Origin: Mesorhizobium sp. M00.F.Ca.ET.216.01.1.1
GTDB lineage: Bacteria > Pseudomonadota > Alphaproteobacteria > Rhizobiales > Rhizobiaceae
Reading direction: 5' to 3'
Assembly (NCBI RefSeq): GCF_004010325.2
Contig: NZ_SADR02000004.1
Coordinates: 186,001-250,000, forward strand
DNA: 64,000 bases
Part shown: in pieces, positions 10,800 to 19,080 of the stretch
Layout: every line of letters starts with the position of its first letter
How positions within the stretch are numbered: position 1 is the stretch's first letter
Notes under the pieces: model-generated
The model's input: the letters and a program-made list of their open reading frames with translations, nothing else
What the model was told of the DNA's origin: nothing
The model's database searches: none
Program-made: the position numbers and the translations under genes

Positions 10800-11549
10800 A
10801 TGAACGTCCATCCGCAACCAGAATTGCGCAACCATACGCTGATCGTCACCGTGTCGTCGGAGGATGGCCGGCCAGTGCTGGACAGGCGGGCCTATGAAAG
10901 CCTGGCGAAAACCTTCCATGAAGCTGCCGCCGATGACGAAGTGCGCGTCGTGCTGCTGCGTGGCCTCGCAGGCTGCTTCTGCCTCGGCGGCGACTTTTCC
11001 GAGTTTCTCGATGCCGCCAAGCATCAGCAACTGATCGCCGCCGTCACCGACATGTTTCGCACGCTGGCGACGTTCCCGAAACCGGTCCTTGCCTGCGTCG
11101 ATGGTGATGCCGTTGGCGTCGGCTGCACCATCCTGTTCCATTGCGACATGGTGATCGCGTCGAGCGAAAGCACATTCCGGGTGCCGTTTGTCGATTTCGG
11201 CCTGGTGCCGGACGCGGCGACGAGCATCCTGGCACCACAGAAACTTGGCTACGCCGGTGCTTTCCGCTTCTTTTGCCTCGGCGATACGCTCGGCGTCGAA
11301 GATGCCAAGGCGCTCGGGCTGGTTGCCGAGATCGTGGCGGACGGCAGCGTCGAGGACGCTGCTCTTGGCAGGGCAAGGCAGCTCGTCAAGAAGCCGGTCG
11401 CCGCACTGCTGCAGACGCGTGGCCTGCTCAAGGGCGACACGGGCGCGCTCTGCGACCGCATCGACCAGGAGATCTCGCTGTTCCAGCAAGCGCTGCAGGA
11501 CGACACCACCCTGAAGCGATTGCAGCGGATCGCCCGGCTGGCGGCATGA
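10800..11549 (+). CDS. Crotonase-fold acyl-CoA enzyme linked to the LuxI synthase (candidate dienoyl/enoyl-CoA isomerase)
   Basis: 249 residues with a complete crotonase fold. The oxyanion-hole segments are CFCLGGDFSEF (about 59-69) and DGDAVGVGCTILFHCD (101-116). The two glutamates needed by enoyl-CoA hydratases are absent: Thr110 and Phe130 occupy those positions. The only acid in the active-site strip is Asp138 in FGLVPD, the place of the catalytic acid in enoyl- and dienoyl-CoA isomerases. The ribosome site (AGGAGG) overlaps the luxI stop codon, so translation is tightly linked to the synthase. In the known Mesorhizobium R1-I1 circuit a gene linked to the synthase takes part in making the (2E,4E)-dodecadienoyl signal. 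The isomerase role here is my inference. Confidence 0.88.
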   Translation: MNVHPQPELRNHTLIVTVSSEDGRPVLDRRAYESLAKTFHEAAADDEVRVVLLRGLAGCFCLGGDFSEFLDAAKHQQLIAAVTDMFRTLATFPKPVLACVDGDAVGVGCTILFHCDMVIASSESTFRVPFVDFGLVPDAATSILAPQKLGYAGAFRFFCLGDTLGVEDAKALGLVAEIVADGSVEDAALGRARQLVKKPVAALLQTRGLLKGDTGALCDRIDQEISLFQQALQDDTTLKRLQRIARLAA

Positions 11550-11619
11550 AAGATCATCGCGCGCCGTCGCGACACCGGATCGTTTGCGGAATGGTCCAAT
11601 CCGCGGCGGCTGGGCCCGT

Positions 11620-12522
11620 TTATTTTTCCAGAAAAGACGGCCCTTCGCCGATGATCTTCTTGTCTTCCTTGCCGATGGCCTCGAGATCGCGGCCGTCATA
11701 AGGCAGCGACAACAGGATGCGCCGGATCACCGCCAGCCGCGCCCGCCGCTTGTCGTTGGCCCGCACGATGATCCAGGGTGCGAACTCCTTGTGCGTGCGT
11801 TCGACCATGACATCGCGCGCCTTGGTGTAGTCGTCCCACTTGGTGATGCCGGCGATGTCGATCGGCGAGAATTTCCAGTTCTTCAACGGACTGTAGCGGC
11901 GGTCGTGGAACCGTTCGAGCTGTGTTTCCCGGCCGATGTTCAGCCAGAATTTGAAGAAATGAATACCTTCGTTGCAGATCATCCGCTCGAAATGCGGTGT
12001 TTCGTCCAGGAATTTCTCATGCTGCTCCAGCGTGCAGAAGCCCATCACCGGTTCGACCCCGGCGCGGTTGTACCAGGAGCGGTCGAAGGTGACGAATTCG
12101 CCCGCCGTCGGGAAATGGTCGACATAGCGCTGGAAATACCACTGTCCTGTTTCAGTCGGGGTCGGCTTGGTCAGTGCCACGTTGCGCGCGGTTCGCGGGT
12201 TCATGTACTGGCGCAGCACGAAGATCGTGCCGCCCTTGCCGGCGGCGTCGCGTCCTTCGAACAGCGCCATCACCCGCTTGCCCGTCGACTGCAGCCATGC
12301 CTGTGCCTTGACCAGCTCGATCTGCAGCCGCTCAAGGGTCTCGTCATACTCGGCGCTCTTCATTTTCTTGTCGTAGGGATAACCGCCGGCGGTCAGCTTT
12401 TTGTCCTCGACCCAGTCCGGAAGCGCCGGATTCTCGATGTCGAATTCCCGCTCCTTGCCGTCGACTCTGATCTTCAGCGGCCCGGATGCGGATGCTGCGG
12501 GAGTTTCCTCGGTTTTTTTCAT
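11620..12522 (-). CDS. ppk2: Polyphosphate kinase 2
   Basis: 300 residues. The PPK2 domain spans about 55 to 285, with the Walker A-like loop [11 protein letters not shown] near residue 90 and the Walker B-like segment [11 protein letters not shown] near 145. The family uses polyphosphate to phosphorylate nucleoside diphosphates or monophosphates, usually GDP or ADP. The single-domain length and the N-terminal extension fit the ADP/GDP-phosphorylating class. It is convergent with the quorum-sensing genes (70 bp between stops) and divergent from phoR, so control by phosphate status is possible but not shown by a recognisable Pho box. Confidence 0.93.
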   Translation of the reverse strand: MKKTEETPAASASGPLKIRVDGKEREFDIENPALPDWVEDKKLTAGGYPYDKKMKSAEYDETLERLQIELVKAQAWLQSTGKRVMALFEGRDAAGKGGTIFVLRQYMNPRTARNVALTKPTPTETGQWYFQRYVDHFPTAGEFVTFDRSWYNRAGVEPVMGFCTLEQHEKFLDETPHFERMICNEGIHFFKFWLNIGRETQLERFHDRRYSPLKNWKFSPIDIAGITKWDDYTKARDVMVERTHKEFAPWIIVRANDKRRARLAVIRRILLSLPYDGRDLEAIGKEDKKIIGEGPSFLEK

Positions 12523-12633
12523 CGAGACGAACCTTTCCAGCTTCCGGACTCATGCTATTGGGAGCCTCCAGGCCGGTCCAGCGGAAGTTTCCAGCCGACC
12601 GGCCAACCAAGGCGCGCACGCGAATGGTTGACA

Positions 12634-13899
12634 ATGGCTGAGTTGGGCACAGAGCGGAAAGGCACGGCGCGAGTCCTCGCTGGCCGGCTTTGGAACAGCC
12701 GCTGGCTGCTCGCCGCCGGCATCGTCGCGGTTCTGGCCGCCTATGGGTTCGCCGGCATGTCCGCCTGGGTGGTTGTGCTGGCAGTTGCGCTGCTGTTTGC
12801 CGCCGCGATGCTGCCGAGCGCTGCCGCACGCCAGTTTACGGAGAGCGGGGCGGCGACCGAGGCGGGCGGGCTGCAGCGGCTTTCCGGCGAATACCTCGCG
12901 GCGGCCGTTGCCGATCCGCTGATCATCTTCGACCGCACCGCCACTATCGTCCACGCCAACGCCGCCGCTTTCGCGGCCTTTGGCGGGATCGCGCCGGGCA
13001 TGTCGTTGCCGCTGAAATTCCGTGCGCCGGAGATGCAGGCCCTGCTGGACAGCGTCCTGTCGGGAAACGTCGCCTCCGATGTCGTCGACTATACCGAAAA
13101 GCTGCCGGTCGAACGGGCCTACCGGGTGAGCGCATCCTCGGTCGGCCACGCCACCGATCTCTATGTGCTGGTGTTCAAGGACCAGAGCGAGGCGCGCCGG
13201 ATCGACCGGATGCGCGCCGACTTCATCGCCAACGCCAGTCACGAACTGCGCACCCCGCTCGCCTCGATCTCGGGGTTTATCGAGACGTTGCGCGGCCCGG
13301 CCCGCAACGACCCGGCGGCGCGCGAGCAGTTCCTGCAGATCATGCAGAACCAGACCGGTCGCATGGCGCGCCTGATCGACGACCTGCTGTCGCTGTCGCG
13401 GCTGGAGATGAAGCCTTATCTGAGGCCGGGAACCGAGGTCGACCTGCGCCAGACCGTCGACAGCGTCATCGATTCGCTTGGGCCGCTCGCCAGGGAAAAC
13501 GGTGTCGTAGTCGAGCGGGATTTCGTCGAAGGGCCGCTCGACGTGCCGGGGGACCGGGACGAGCTTTTCCAGGTTTTCGAGAACCTGCTGGAAAATGCCT
13601 GCAAATACGGACAGTCGGGCGGGCGCGTCACGGTGTCGATCGCGCGTAGCGATGCCGCTCCCGAGCCAGGCATCGACGTCACCATCAGGGACTACGGTCC
13701 CGGCATACCCGAAGAACACATCCCGCGCATCACCGAGCGCTTCTACCGCGTCGATGTCGAGAACAGCCGGACGCAGAAAGGCACCGGCCTTGGCCTGTCC
13801 ATCGTCAAGCACATCCTGACGCGCCACAACGCCAGGCTGTCGATCAAGTCGGAAGTCGGCAACGGCGCGGCGTTCTCGGTTCATTTGCCGGCGCGCTAA
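12634..13899 (+). CDS. phoR: Phosphate-regulon sensor histidine kinase PhoR
   Basis: 421 residues from ATG 12634. The frame stays open far upstream (to 11584), but that stretch runs antisense through ppk2 and is not coding. Residues about 18 to 62 hold two membrane segments. About 85 to 185 is a PAS domain, followed by the dimerisation/phosphoacceptor helix with His in NASHELRTPLAS. The C-terminal ATPase has the N box (ENLLENACKYG), DYGPGIPEEH and GTGLGLSIV. This architecture is that of rhizobial PhoR, which senses phosphate limitation with the Pst transporter and PhoU and phosphorylates PhoB. Unusually, pstSCAB and phoB do not follow; phoU comes next. Confidence 0.9.
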   Translation: MAELGTERKGTARVLAGRLWNSRWLLAAGIVAVLAAYGFAGMSAWVVVLAVALLFAAAMLPSAAARQFTESGAATEAGGLQRLSGEYLAAAVADPLIIFDRTATIVHANAAAFAAFGGIAPGMSLPLKFRAPEMQALLDSVLSGNVASDVVDYTEKLPVERAYRVSASSVGHATDLYVLVFKDQSEARRIDRMRADFIANASHELRTPLASISGFIETLRGPARNDPAAREQFLQIMQNQTGRMARLIDDLLSLSRLEMKPYLRPGTEVDLRQTVDSVIDSLGPLARENGVVVERDFVEGPLDVPGDRDELFQVFENLLENACKYGQSGGRVTVSIARSDAAPEPGIDVTIRDYGPGIPEEHIPRITERFYRVDVENSRTQKGTGLGLSIVKHILTRHNARLSIKSEVGNGAAFSVHLPAR

Positions 13900-13949
13900 C
13901 GCAGCACTATATCTGTTGCGCAAGAGTGTGGAGCGTAGCTGTGCGTCCA

Positions 13950-13985
13950 GGTGGGGCGCAGCCCACCGACTGTTTCTTTTTTCTG
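13950..13985 (+). terminator. Terminator-like hairpin after phoR
   Basis: GGTGGG (13950-13955) and CCCACC (13962-13967) form a 6-bp stem with a 6-nt loop. A T-rich run (TGTTTCTTTTTTC) follows after three bases. It lies 51 bp after the phoR stop and would separate phoR from phoU transcription. Confidence 0.5.
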
Positions 13986-14000
13986 TCATCCGGCTAGCGT
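13983..14000 (+). promoter_or_regulatory. Possible Pho box upstream of phoU
   Basis: CTGTCAT at 13983-13989 is an exact match to the Pho-box half-site. Four bases later comes CTAGCGT, which matches 4 of 7 positions, so the 11-bp period of a Pho box is kept. It lies 60 bp before the phoU start codon. Only one half-site is good, so the call is tentative. Confidence 0.35.
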
Positions 14001-14059
14001 ATCAGCGGAGGATTCGAGGAAACGACTCGGCCAGAAGATCCCGGGAAGGCATTTCGTCC

Positions 14060-14785
14060 ATGCAGTCCGTGCACATCGTCAGCGCCTATGACGAAGAACT
14101 GAAGTATTTGTCGAAGCGCATCGCCGCTATGGGCGGCCATGCCGAACGCATGGTCGAACAGGCGATCAGCGCCCTTGTCAACGCCGATCCCGGTCTCGCC
14201 GAGAAGGTCATCCGGGACGATATCGTGCTCGACGAAGGGCAACGCGAGATCGACGACAAGGCGATCGTCATCATTGCCAAGCGCCAGCCGATGGCAACGG
14301 ACCTGCGTGAGATCGTCGGCGCCATCCGTATCTCGGCCGACATCGAACGTGTCGGCGACCTCGGCAAGAATGTCGCCAAGCGAGTGGTGGCCGTCACCGA
14401 CGGGCGCCAGCCGACCAGCCTGTTCCGCGGCCTCGAGGCGCTGGCCGACCTGGCATTGACGCAGCTCAAGGAAGTGCTCGATGTCTACGCCTCGCGCTCG
14501 GTGGAGAAAATCGGCTTCGTCCGCGACCGCGACGACCAGATCGACGCCATGTACACCTCGCTGTTTCGCGAGCTGCTGACCTACATGATGGAAGACCCGC
14601 GCAACATCACGCCCTGCACGCACCTTTTGTTCTGCGCCAAGAACATCGAGCGGATCGGTGACCACGCCACCAACATCGCCGAGACGATCTACTACATCGT
14701 CACCGGCGACCAGATGCCGGCCGAGCGGCCCAAGGGCGACAAGACGGACAAGATCGTGCTTCCGGCATCGCAACCCGCGAAGTGA
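14060..14785 (+). CDS. phoU: Phosphate signalling complex protein PhoU
   Basis: 241 residues from ATG 14060 (MQSVHIVSAYDEEL), preceded by GGGAAGG. The upstream in-frame extension to 13916 lacks coding character and covers the terminator-like hairpin. The protein has the two repeated three-helix bundles of PhoU; each carries the metal-binding pattern, seen as IRISADIERVGDLGKNVAKR in the first half and AKNIERIGDHATNIAE in the second. PhoU dampens Pho signalling by linking the Pst transporter to PhoR. Here it directly follows phoR but pst genes and phoB are not present. Confidence 0.93.
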   Translation: MQSVHIVSAYDEELKYLSKRIAAMGGHAERMVEQAISALVNADPGLAEKVIRDDIVLDEGQREIDDKAIVIIAKRQPMATDLREIVGAIRISADIERVGDLGKNVAKRVVAVTDGRQPTSLFRGLEALADLALTQLKEVLDVYASRSVEKIGFVRDRDDQIDAMYTSLFRELLTYMMEDPRNITPCTHLLFCAKNIERIGDHATNIAETIYYIVTGDQMPAERPKGDKTDKIVLPASQPAK

Positions 14786-14883
14786 AACGACCGCCTCTCG
14801 AATACTTGATCATAGTGCGCTAAACTATCTGGACGTTAAGCTTCTCGGTTCCCTGGTGAAGGTCATGCCTTCAGGAGGCTGCG

Positions 14884-15891
14884 ATGGAATATGTCCGCGA
14901 GTTCGCGCCGTCGCCGCCTTCATCCAGCATTATCGCTTGCAGCGTCTATACGGCCGGCCGGCGTATCGCCGACATTCCGATCGAGGAAGCTGGCGAATGG
15001 GCCAAGAAACCGGGACACGTCGTCTGGATCGGCCTGCTCGAGCCGGACCGCAACCTTTTGCTTCGCGTCCAGGCGCAATTCCATCTGCATGACCTCGCGA
15101 TCGAGGATGCCGAGCATCCGCACCAGCGGCCGAAGATCGAGCAATATGGTGACGCGCTGCTGGTCATCGCCCGCACGGCTCAGCTGATCGACGGGCGCGT
15201 CACCTTCGGCGAGACGCATCTGTTCGTCGGCACGGGCTATATCGTCAGTGTCAGGCACGGGCCGTCGACATCCTATGCCGCCGTTCGCCAGCACTGGGAA
15301 AGCTGCCCGCACTCGCTGGCCAAGGGCGAGGACTTCGTCCTCTACGCCATTCTCGACTTCATCGTCGACAACTACATGCCGGTGCTCGAGCAGATCGAGG
15401 ACGAGGTCGAGGCGATCGAGGACAAGGTTCTGCTGAAGCCGATGACCGGCACCGACATCGAGCGGCTCTATATGCTGCGCCGCGACCTCTTGCGCCTGCG
15501 CAATGCGGCGCTTCCGCTGGTGGAGGTCTGCCGCCGCCTGACCAGCGCCGACCTGCCGCAGATACATGCCGCCATGCACCCGCTGTTTCGCGACGTGACC
15601 GACCATATCCGCACCGTCCAGGAAAAGATCGACAGCCTGCGGGAGGTTCTCGCCTTTGCCTTCGAGGCCAGCCTGCTGGTCGGCCAGAGCCAGGAAACGG
15701 CGATCTCCAAGAAGCTCGCTTCATGGGCCGCCATACTGGCGGTGCCGACGGCGTTTGCAGGCATCTACGGCATGAATTTCAACGACATGCCGGAACTGCG
15801 GATGGAATATGGCTACCCGGCAGTGCTGGCCGCGATCGGCCTGATCTGCACGGTCCTGTACTGGCGGTTTCGAAAGAATGGATGGCTATAG
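14884..15891 (+). CDS. corA: CorA-family magnesium (divalent metal) transporter
   Basis: 335 residues behind an AGGAGG site. About 1 to 265 is the cytoplasmic domain with long helices. The two C-terminal membrane segments lie at about 275 to 295 and 305 to 325. The loop carries GMNFNDMPEL, where Gly-Met-Asn is the ion-selectivity signature of CorA channels. It mediates magnesium uptake, and possibly cobalt or nickel uptake, across the inner membrane. It is convergent with gcrA; its TAG stop runs directly into the G-rich element at 15891-15917. Confidence 0.94.
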   Translation: MEYVREFAPSPPSSSIIACSVYTAGRRIADIPIEEAGEWAKKPGHVVWIGLLEPDRNLLLRVQAQFHLHDLAIEDAEHPHQRPKIEQYGDALLVIARTAQLIDGRVTFGETHLFVGTGYIVSVRHGPSTSYAAVRQHWESCPHSLAKGEDFVLYAILDFIVDNYMPVLEQIEDEVEAIEDKVLLKPMTGTDIERLYMLRRDLLRLRNAALPLVEVCRRLTSADLPQIHAAMHPLFRDVTDHIRTVQEKIDSLREVLAFAFEASLLVGQSQETAISKKLASWAAILAVPTAFAGIYGMNFNDMPELRMEYGYPAVLAAIGLICTVLYWRFRKNGWL

Positions 15892-15981
15892 GGGAATAAG
15901 GGAGTAGGGGAATAGGGCAGTATCAGTGCACGGAGAACGACACTTATTTAAAGCGAAGCGTTGTCCTTCTCCCTACTCCCC
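15891..15981. repeat. G-rich/C-rich inverted repeat between corA and gcrA (possible G-quadruplex, bidirectional terminator)
   Basis: Starting at the last base of the corA stop codon there are four G runs (15891-15894, 15900-15902, 15907-15910, 15915-15917) separated by 4 to 5 bases, which satisfies the standard G-quadruplex pattern. GGGAGTAGGG at 15900-15909 is exactly complementary to CCCTACTCCC at 15971-15980, just past the end of gcrA. The transcript of each convergent gene therefore ends in a G-rich tract. Similar G-rich segments seem familiar from Mesorhizobium intergenic DNA, but I cannot confirm copy number. Confidence 0.55.
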
Positions 15982-15984
15982 TAC

Positions 15985-16503
15985 CTATCTATTCCGCCTC
16001 CGCTCCGAAGCCGGCTGGAACGCAGCGCGGGCGTGGTACTTGCAGTAGGGTCCGGTTTCGGCGGCGTCGTTGCCGCAGAAATGGAAGTCTTCCGAAAGCG
16101 GGTCGCCATTCGGCCATTTGCAGGTGCGCTCGGTCAGCTCGACGAGCTGTAGATGCCGCGAGATCGGCACGACGACGTTCTCGACCGGGCGGATGTAGTG
16201 GCGCGCCAGTGGTTCGGCATCGAACTGCGCCTGCAGCGCGGTTGCGCCGATCGAGCTGGTGACGTGGCGTGCAGCACTTGCGGCGCGCGACACCGATTTC
16301 TGGATCGATGATCCTTGCACGGACTTTTTCTGGCGCGCCGGAGTGGCTGTCGCGCGTCCGCGGCCCGACAGCTTCAACCGATGCACCTTGCCGATGACCG
16401 CGTTGCGGCTGACGCCCCCGAGCTGCGCGGCGATCTGGCTGGCGCTCAGCCCCTCCGACCACAATTTTCTAAGAAGTTCGACCCGCTCGTCAGTCCAGTT
16501 CAT
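15985..16503 (-). CDS. gcrA: Cell-cycle regulator GcrA
   Basis: 172 residues. The N terminus, MNWTDERVELLRKLWSEGLS followed by SQIAAQLGGVSRNAVIGK, is the unmistakable GcrA DNA-binding domain. The C-terminal part has the sigma-70-contacting region with CKWPNGDP and a Cys/His-rich end (FHFCGNDA, GPYCKYHA). In Caulobacter and relatives GcrA works with sigma-70 at promoters carrying GANTC sites methylated by CcrM. The upstream spacer here holds four GANTC sites. The gene is divergent from argD and convergent with corA. Confidence 0.96.
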   Translation of the reverse strand: MNWTDERVELLRKLWSEGLSASQIAAQLGGVSRNAVIGKVHRLKLSGRGRATATPARQKKSVQGSSIQKSVSRAASAARHVTSSIGATALQAQFDAEPLARHYIRPVENVVVPISRHLQLVELTERTCKWPNGDPLSEDFHFCGNDAAETGPYCKYHARAAFQPASERRRNR

Positions 16504-16537
16504 GAGACCGCGCTCCTGCTGAAATGTGCGGCGATCG

Positions 16538-16682
16538 GAATCCTTTCACGACCCGGCTCCCGCCGGGCAGACACCACATATATCGTGTGATTAGGTCCGC
16601 CGCACGAAATCTAGTTATTTTCTCGACTACAAATACCTTATGCGCTGACTCGGTGACAAGAGTCCGACGTGCAACACGAATC
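16538..16682. promoter_or_regulatory. Cluster of four GANTC (CcrM) methylation sites between gcrA and argD
   Basis: GANTC sites lie at 16538-16542, 16647-16651, 16660-16664 and 16678-16682. Four in 145 bp is well above the roughly one per 256 bp expected by chance. CcrM methylation of such sites makes promoters cell-cycle dependent in alphaproteobacteria, and gcrA itself is a known target in Caulobacter. The rest of this 346-bp spacer contains the hairpin at 16796-16822; I see no further gene in it. Confidence 0.6.
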
Positions 16683-16795
16683 GTTTTCCCCAACCTTCCC
16701 GGTCGCTTATGAGCCGGCGCCTTGTCGGAGGGCTTGACGCGCGCCTATGCGCGACGTTTTCGTTGACTTCATGGCCGAAAAACACGATAAGCCGC

Positions 16796-16822
16796 AAAGG
16801 CCGCCGCTTTGGCGGCTTTTTT
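16796..16822 (+). terminator. Intrinsic terminator/attenuator in the argD leader
   Basis: GCCGCC (16800-16805), a 5-nt loop, GGCGGC (16811-16816) and six T residues (16817-16822) form a textbook intrinsic terminator. AAAG on the left and TTTT on the right extend the stem to about 10 bp with one wobble pair. It points toward argD and ends 27 bp before the argD start, so it must either end a short upstream RNA or act as an attenuator. A 17-codon frame at 16771-16824 overlaps it but has no ribosome site. Confidence 0.7.
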
Positions 16823-16849
16823 GATTTTTCGGTTCCGGAGACGCATATA

Positions 16850-18049
16850 ATGAGCGGTTCGGCGCTTTACGACACCTTTGCTCGCGCACCCTTGGCCTTC
16901 GACCACGGGGAAGGCACTTGGCTGGTTACCGACAAGGGTGAGCGATATCTCGATTTCGCCGGCGGCATCGCCGTAAATTCATTGGGTCACAGCCATCCGC
17001 ATCTGGTCGCCGCGCTCACCGAACAGGCCGCCAAGCTCTGGCATGTCTCCAATCTCTACGAGATTCCGGGGCAGAGCCGGTTGGGCCAGCGGCTTGCGGA
17101 AGCCACCTTCGCCGACAAGGTGTTCTTCACCAATTCCGGCGCCGAGGCGCTGGAATGCGCCATCAAGACGGCGCGCCGCTACCAATTCGTCAAGGGCCAT
17201 CCCGAGCGCTTCCGCGTCATCACCTTCGAAGGCGCTTTCCATGGCCGTACGCTCGCGACCATCGCCGCCGGCGGCCAGTACAAATACCTGGAAGGCTTCG
17301 GACCCAAGGTCGAAGGCTTTGATCAGGTCGGCTTCGACGACATCGACGCCGCCGAAAAGGCGATCACGCCCGAAACCGCAGCGATCCTGATCGAACCGGT
17401 GCAGGGCGAGGGCGGTATCCGCCAGGTGCCGACGCAATCGCTTAAGCGGCTCCGGCAGCTATGCGACCAGCACGGCCTGCTCCTGATCTTCGACGAAGTC
17501 CAATGCGGCATCGGTCGCACTGGAAAGCTGTTCGCGCATGAATGGGCGGGCGTCACGCCTGATATCATGGCGATTGCCAAGGGCATCGGCGGCGGCTTCC
17601 CGATGGGTGCCTGTCTCGCCACCGACGAGGCTGCGGCCGGCATGACCGCCGGCGTCCACGGCACCACCTTCGGCGGCAATCCGCTGGCGATGGCGGTTGG
17701 CAACGCCGTGCTCGACGTGGTGCTGGAGGACGGCTTCCTGGCAGATGTCCAGCACAAGGCATTGCTGTTGAAGCAGGGGCTGGCTGGCGTCGCCGACGAA
17801 TTTCCCGAGGTTATCGAAGGCATCAGAGGAACCGGCCTGATGCTCGGCCTGAAATGCGTGATGCCCAACGCCAAGGTGAACATGGCGCTGCGCGACCAGC
17901 ACTTGCTGGCGGTTCCGGCCGGCGACAACGTCATTCGCTTGCTGCCGCCGCTCACCGTCACCGACGTCGAGATCCACGAGGCGCTCGATCGCATTCGCGC
18001 TGGCGCCAGAGGCCTGGCGGATGCCATCGCCGCGGCTGCCGCCAAGTAA
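16850..18049 (+). CDS. argD: Acetylornithine aminotransferase
   Basis: 399 residues from ATG 16850 ([20 protein letters not shown]). The longer open frame from 16709 would run through the terminator hairpin and is not used. It is a class III PLP aminotransferase: the PLP lysine is in [16 protein letters not shown], and [12 protein letters not shown] contains the cofactor-binding aspartate. It converts N-acetylglutamate semialdehyde to N-acetylornithine in arginine synthesis and may also serve lysine synthesis. The argF gene starts 17 bp after its stop, and hslO follows, an order common in this group of bacteria. Confidence 0.95.
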   Translation: MSGSALYDTFARAPLAFDHGEGTWLVTDKGERYLDFAGGIAVNSLGHSHPHLVAALTEQAAKLWHVSNLYEIPGQSRLGQRLAEATFADKVFFTNSGAEALECAIKTARRYQFVKGHPERFRVITFEGAFHGRTLATIAAGGQYKYLEGFGPKVEGFDQVGFDDIDAAEKAITPETAAILIEPVQGEGGIRQVPTQSLKRLRQLCDQHGLLLIFDEVQCGIGRTGKLFAHEWAGVTPDIMAIAKGIGGGFPMGACLATDEAAAGMTAGVHGTTFGGNPLAMAVGNAVLDVVLEDGFLADVQHKALLLKQGLAGVADEFPEVIEGIRGTGLMLGLKCVMPNAKVNMALRDQHLLAVPAGDNVIRLLPPLTVTDVEIHEALDRIRAGARGLADAIAAAAAK

Positions 18050-18066
18050 TCCCGGAACCATTGCTG

Positions 18067-18978
18067 ATGTCAGTTCGCCATTTCACCGACCTGTCCGCCG
18101 TTTCGGAGGGCGACCTGCGCTTCATGCTGGACGACGCGGTGGTGCGAAAGGCCAGGCTCAAGGCCGGCGAGCGGACAAAGCCGCTCGAAGGCAAGGTGCT
18201 GGCGATGATCTTCGACAAGCCGTCGACGCGCACGCGCGTCTCCTTCGATGTCGGCATGCGCCAGCTTGGCGGTGAGACCATCATGCTGACCGGCACCGAG
18301 ATGCAGCTTGGCCGCTCCGAGACCATCGCCGACACGGCCAAGGTGCTGTCGCGCTATGTCGACGCGATCATGATCCGCACCACCTCGCATGAGCGGCTGC
18401 TCGAACTGACCGAGAACGCCACCGTTCCCGTCATCAACGGGCTGACCGACGACACGCATCCCTGCCAGCTGATGGCCGACATCATGACCTTTGAAGAGCA
18501 TCGCGGTCCGGTGGCCGGCAAGACCATCGCCTGGACCGGCGACGGCAACAATGTGCTGCATTCGCTGCTGGAGGCCTCGGCACGGTTCCGCTTCAACCTC
18601 AATGTCGCAGTACCCGAAGGCAGCGAGCCGGCGCAAAAGCATATCGACTGGTCGAAGACGCATGGCGGCAAGCTGAACTTCACCCGCTCGCCCGAGGAGG
18701 CCGTCCACGAGGCCGACTGCGTCGTCACCGATTGCTGGGTGTCGATGGGCCAGGAGCATCGCGCCCGCGGCCACAATGTCTTCTTGCCCTATCAGGTCAA
18801 TGCGGCGCTGATGGCCAAGGCAAAGCCGGACGCATTGTTCATGCACTGCCTGCCGGCGCATCGCGGCGAGGAGGTCACCGACGAGGTCATCGACGGGCCG
18901 CATTCGGTGGTGTTCGACGAGGCCGAGAACCGGCTCCACGCGCAGAAGGCAGTTTTGGCCTGGTGCCTGGGCGCTTGA
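18067..18978 (+). CDS. argF: Ornithine carbamoyltransferase
   Basis: 303 residues from ATG 18067. Carbamoyl-phosphate site [11 protein letters not shown] is at about residue 50, [11 protein letters not shown] at about 130, and the ornithine-site motif [11 protein letters not shown] near 260. It makes citrulline from ornithine and carbamoyl phosphate in the cytoplasm. It forms an operon with argD (17 bp upstream) and probably hslO (102 bp downstream). Confidence 0.96.
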   Translation: MSVRHFTDLSAVSEGDLRFMLDDAVVRKARLKAGERTKPLEGKVLAMIFDKPSTRTRVSFDVGMRQLGGETIMLTGTEMQLGRSETIADTAKVLSRYVDAIMIRTTSHERLLELTENATVPVINGLTDDTHPCQLMADIMTFEEHRGPVAGKTIAWTGDGNNVLHSLLEASARFRFNLNVAVPEGSEPAQKHIDWSKTHGGKLNFTRSPEEAVHEADCVVTDCWVSMGQEHRARGHNVFLPYQVNAALMAKAKPDALFMHCLPAHRGEEVTDEVIDGPHSVVFDEAENRLHAQKAVLAWCLGA

Positions 18979-19080
18979 TCTGGGACGGCGTGATGCCTAT
19001 CTGCGGCGCATCACGCAAAAATAGCGCGTTTCGACGCATGCGCCCCGCAGGGCGGCATGGCCGCGCCCCGGAGCTTTGTC

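Noticed and set aside
10092-11699. A 535-codon minus-strand frame covering luxI and the crotonase gene
   Set aside because: Same compositional shadow; no domain and no ribosome site. The plus-strand genes have complete conserved residues.
11584-12633. A 350-residue N-terminal extension of phoR
   Set aside because: The stretch is antisense to ppk2, which is clearly coding; PhoR starts at 12634 just before its membrane segments.
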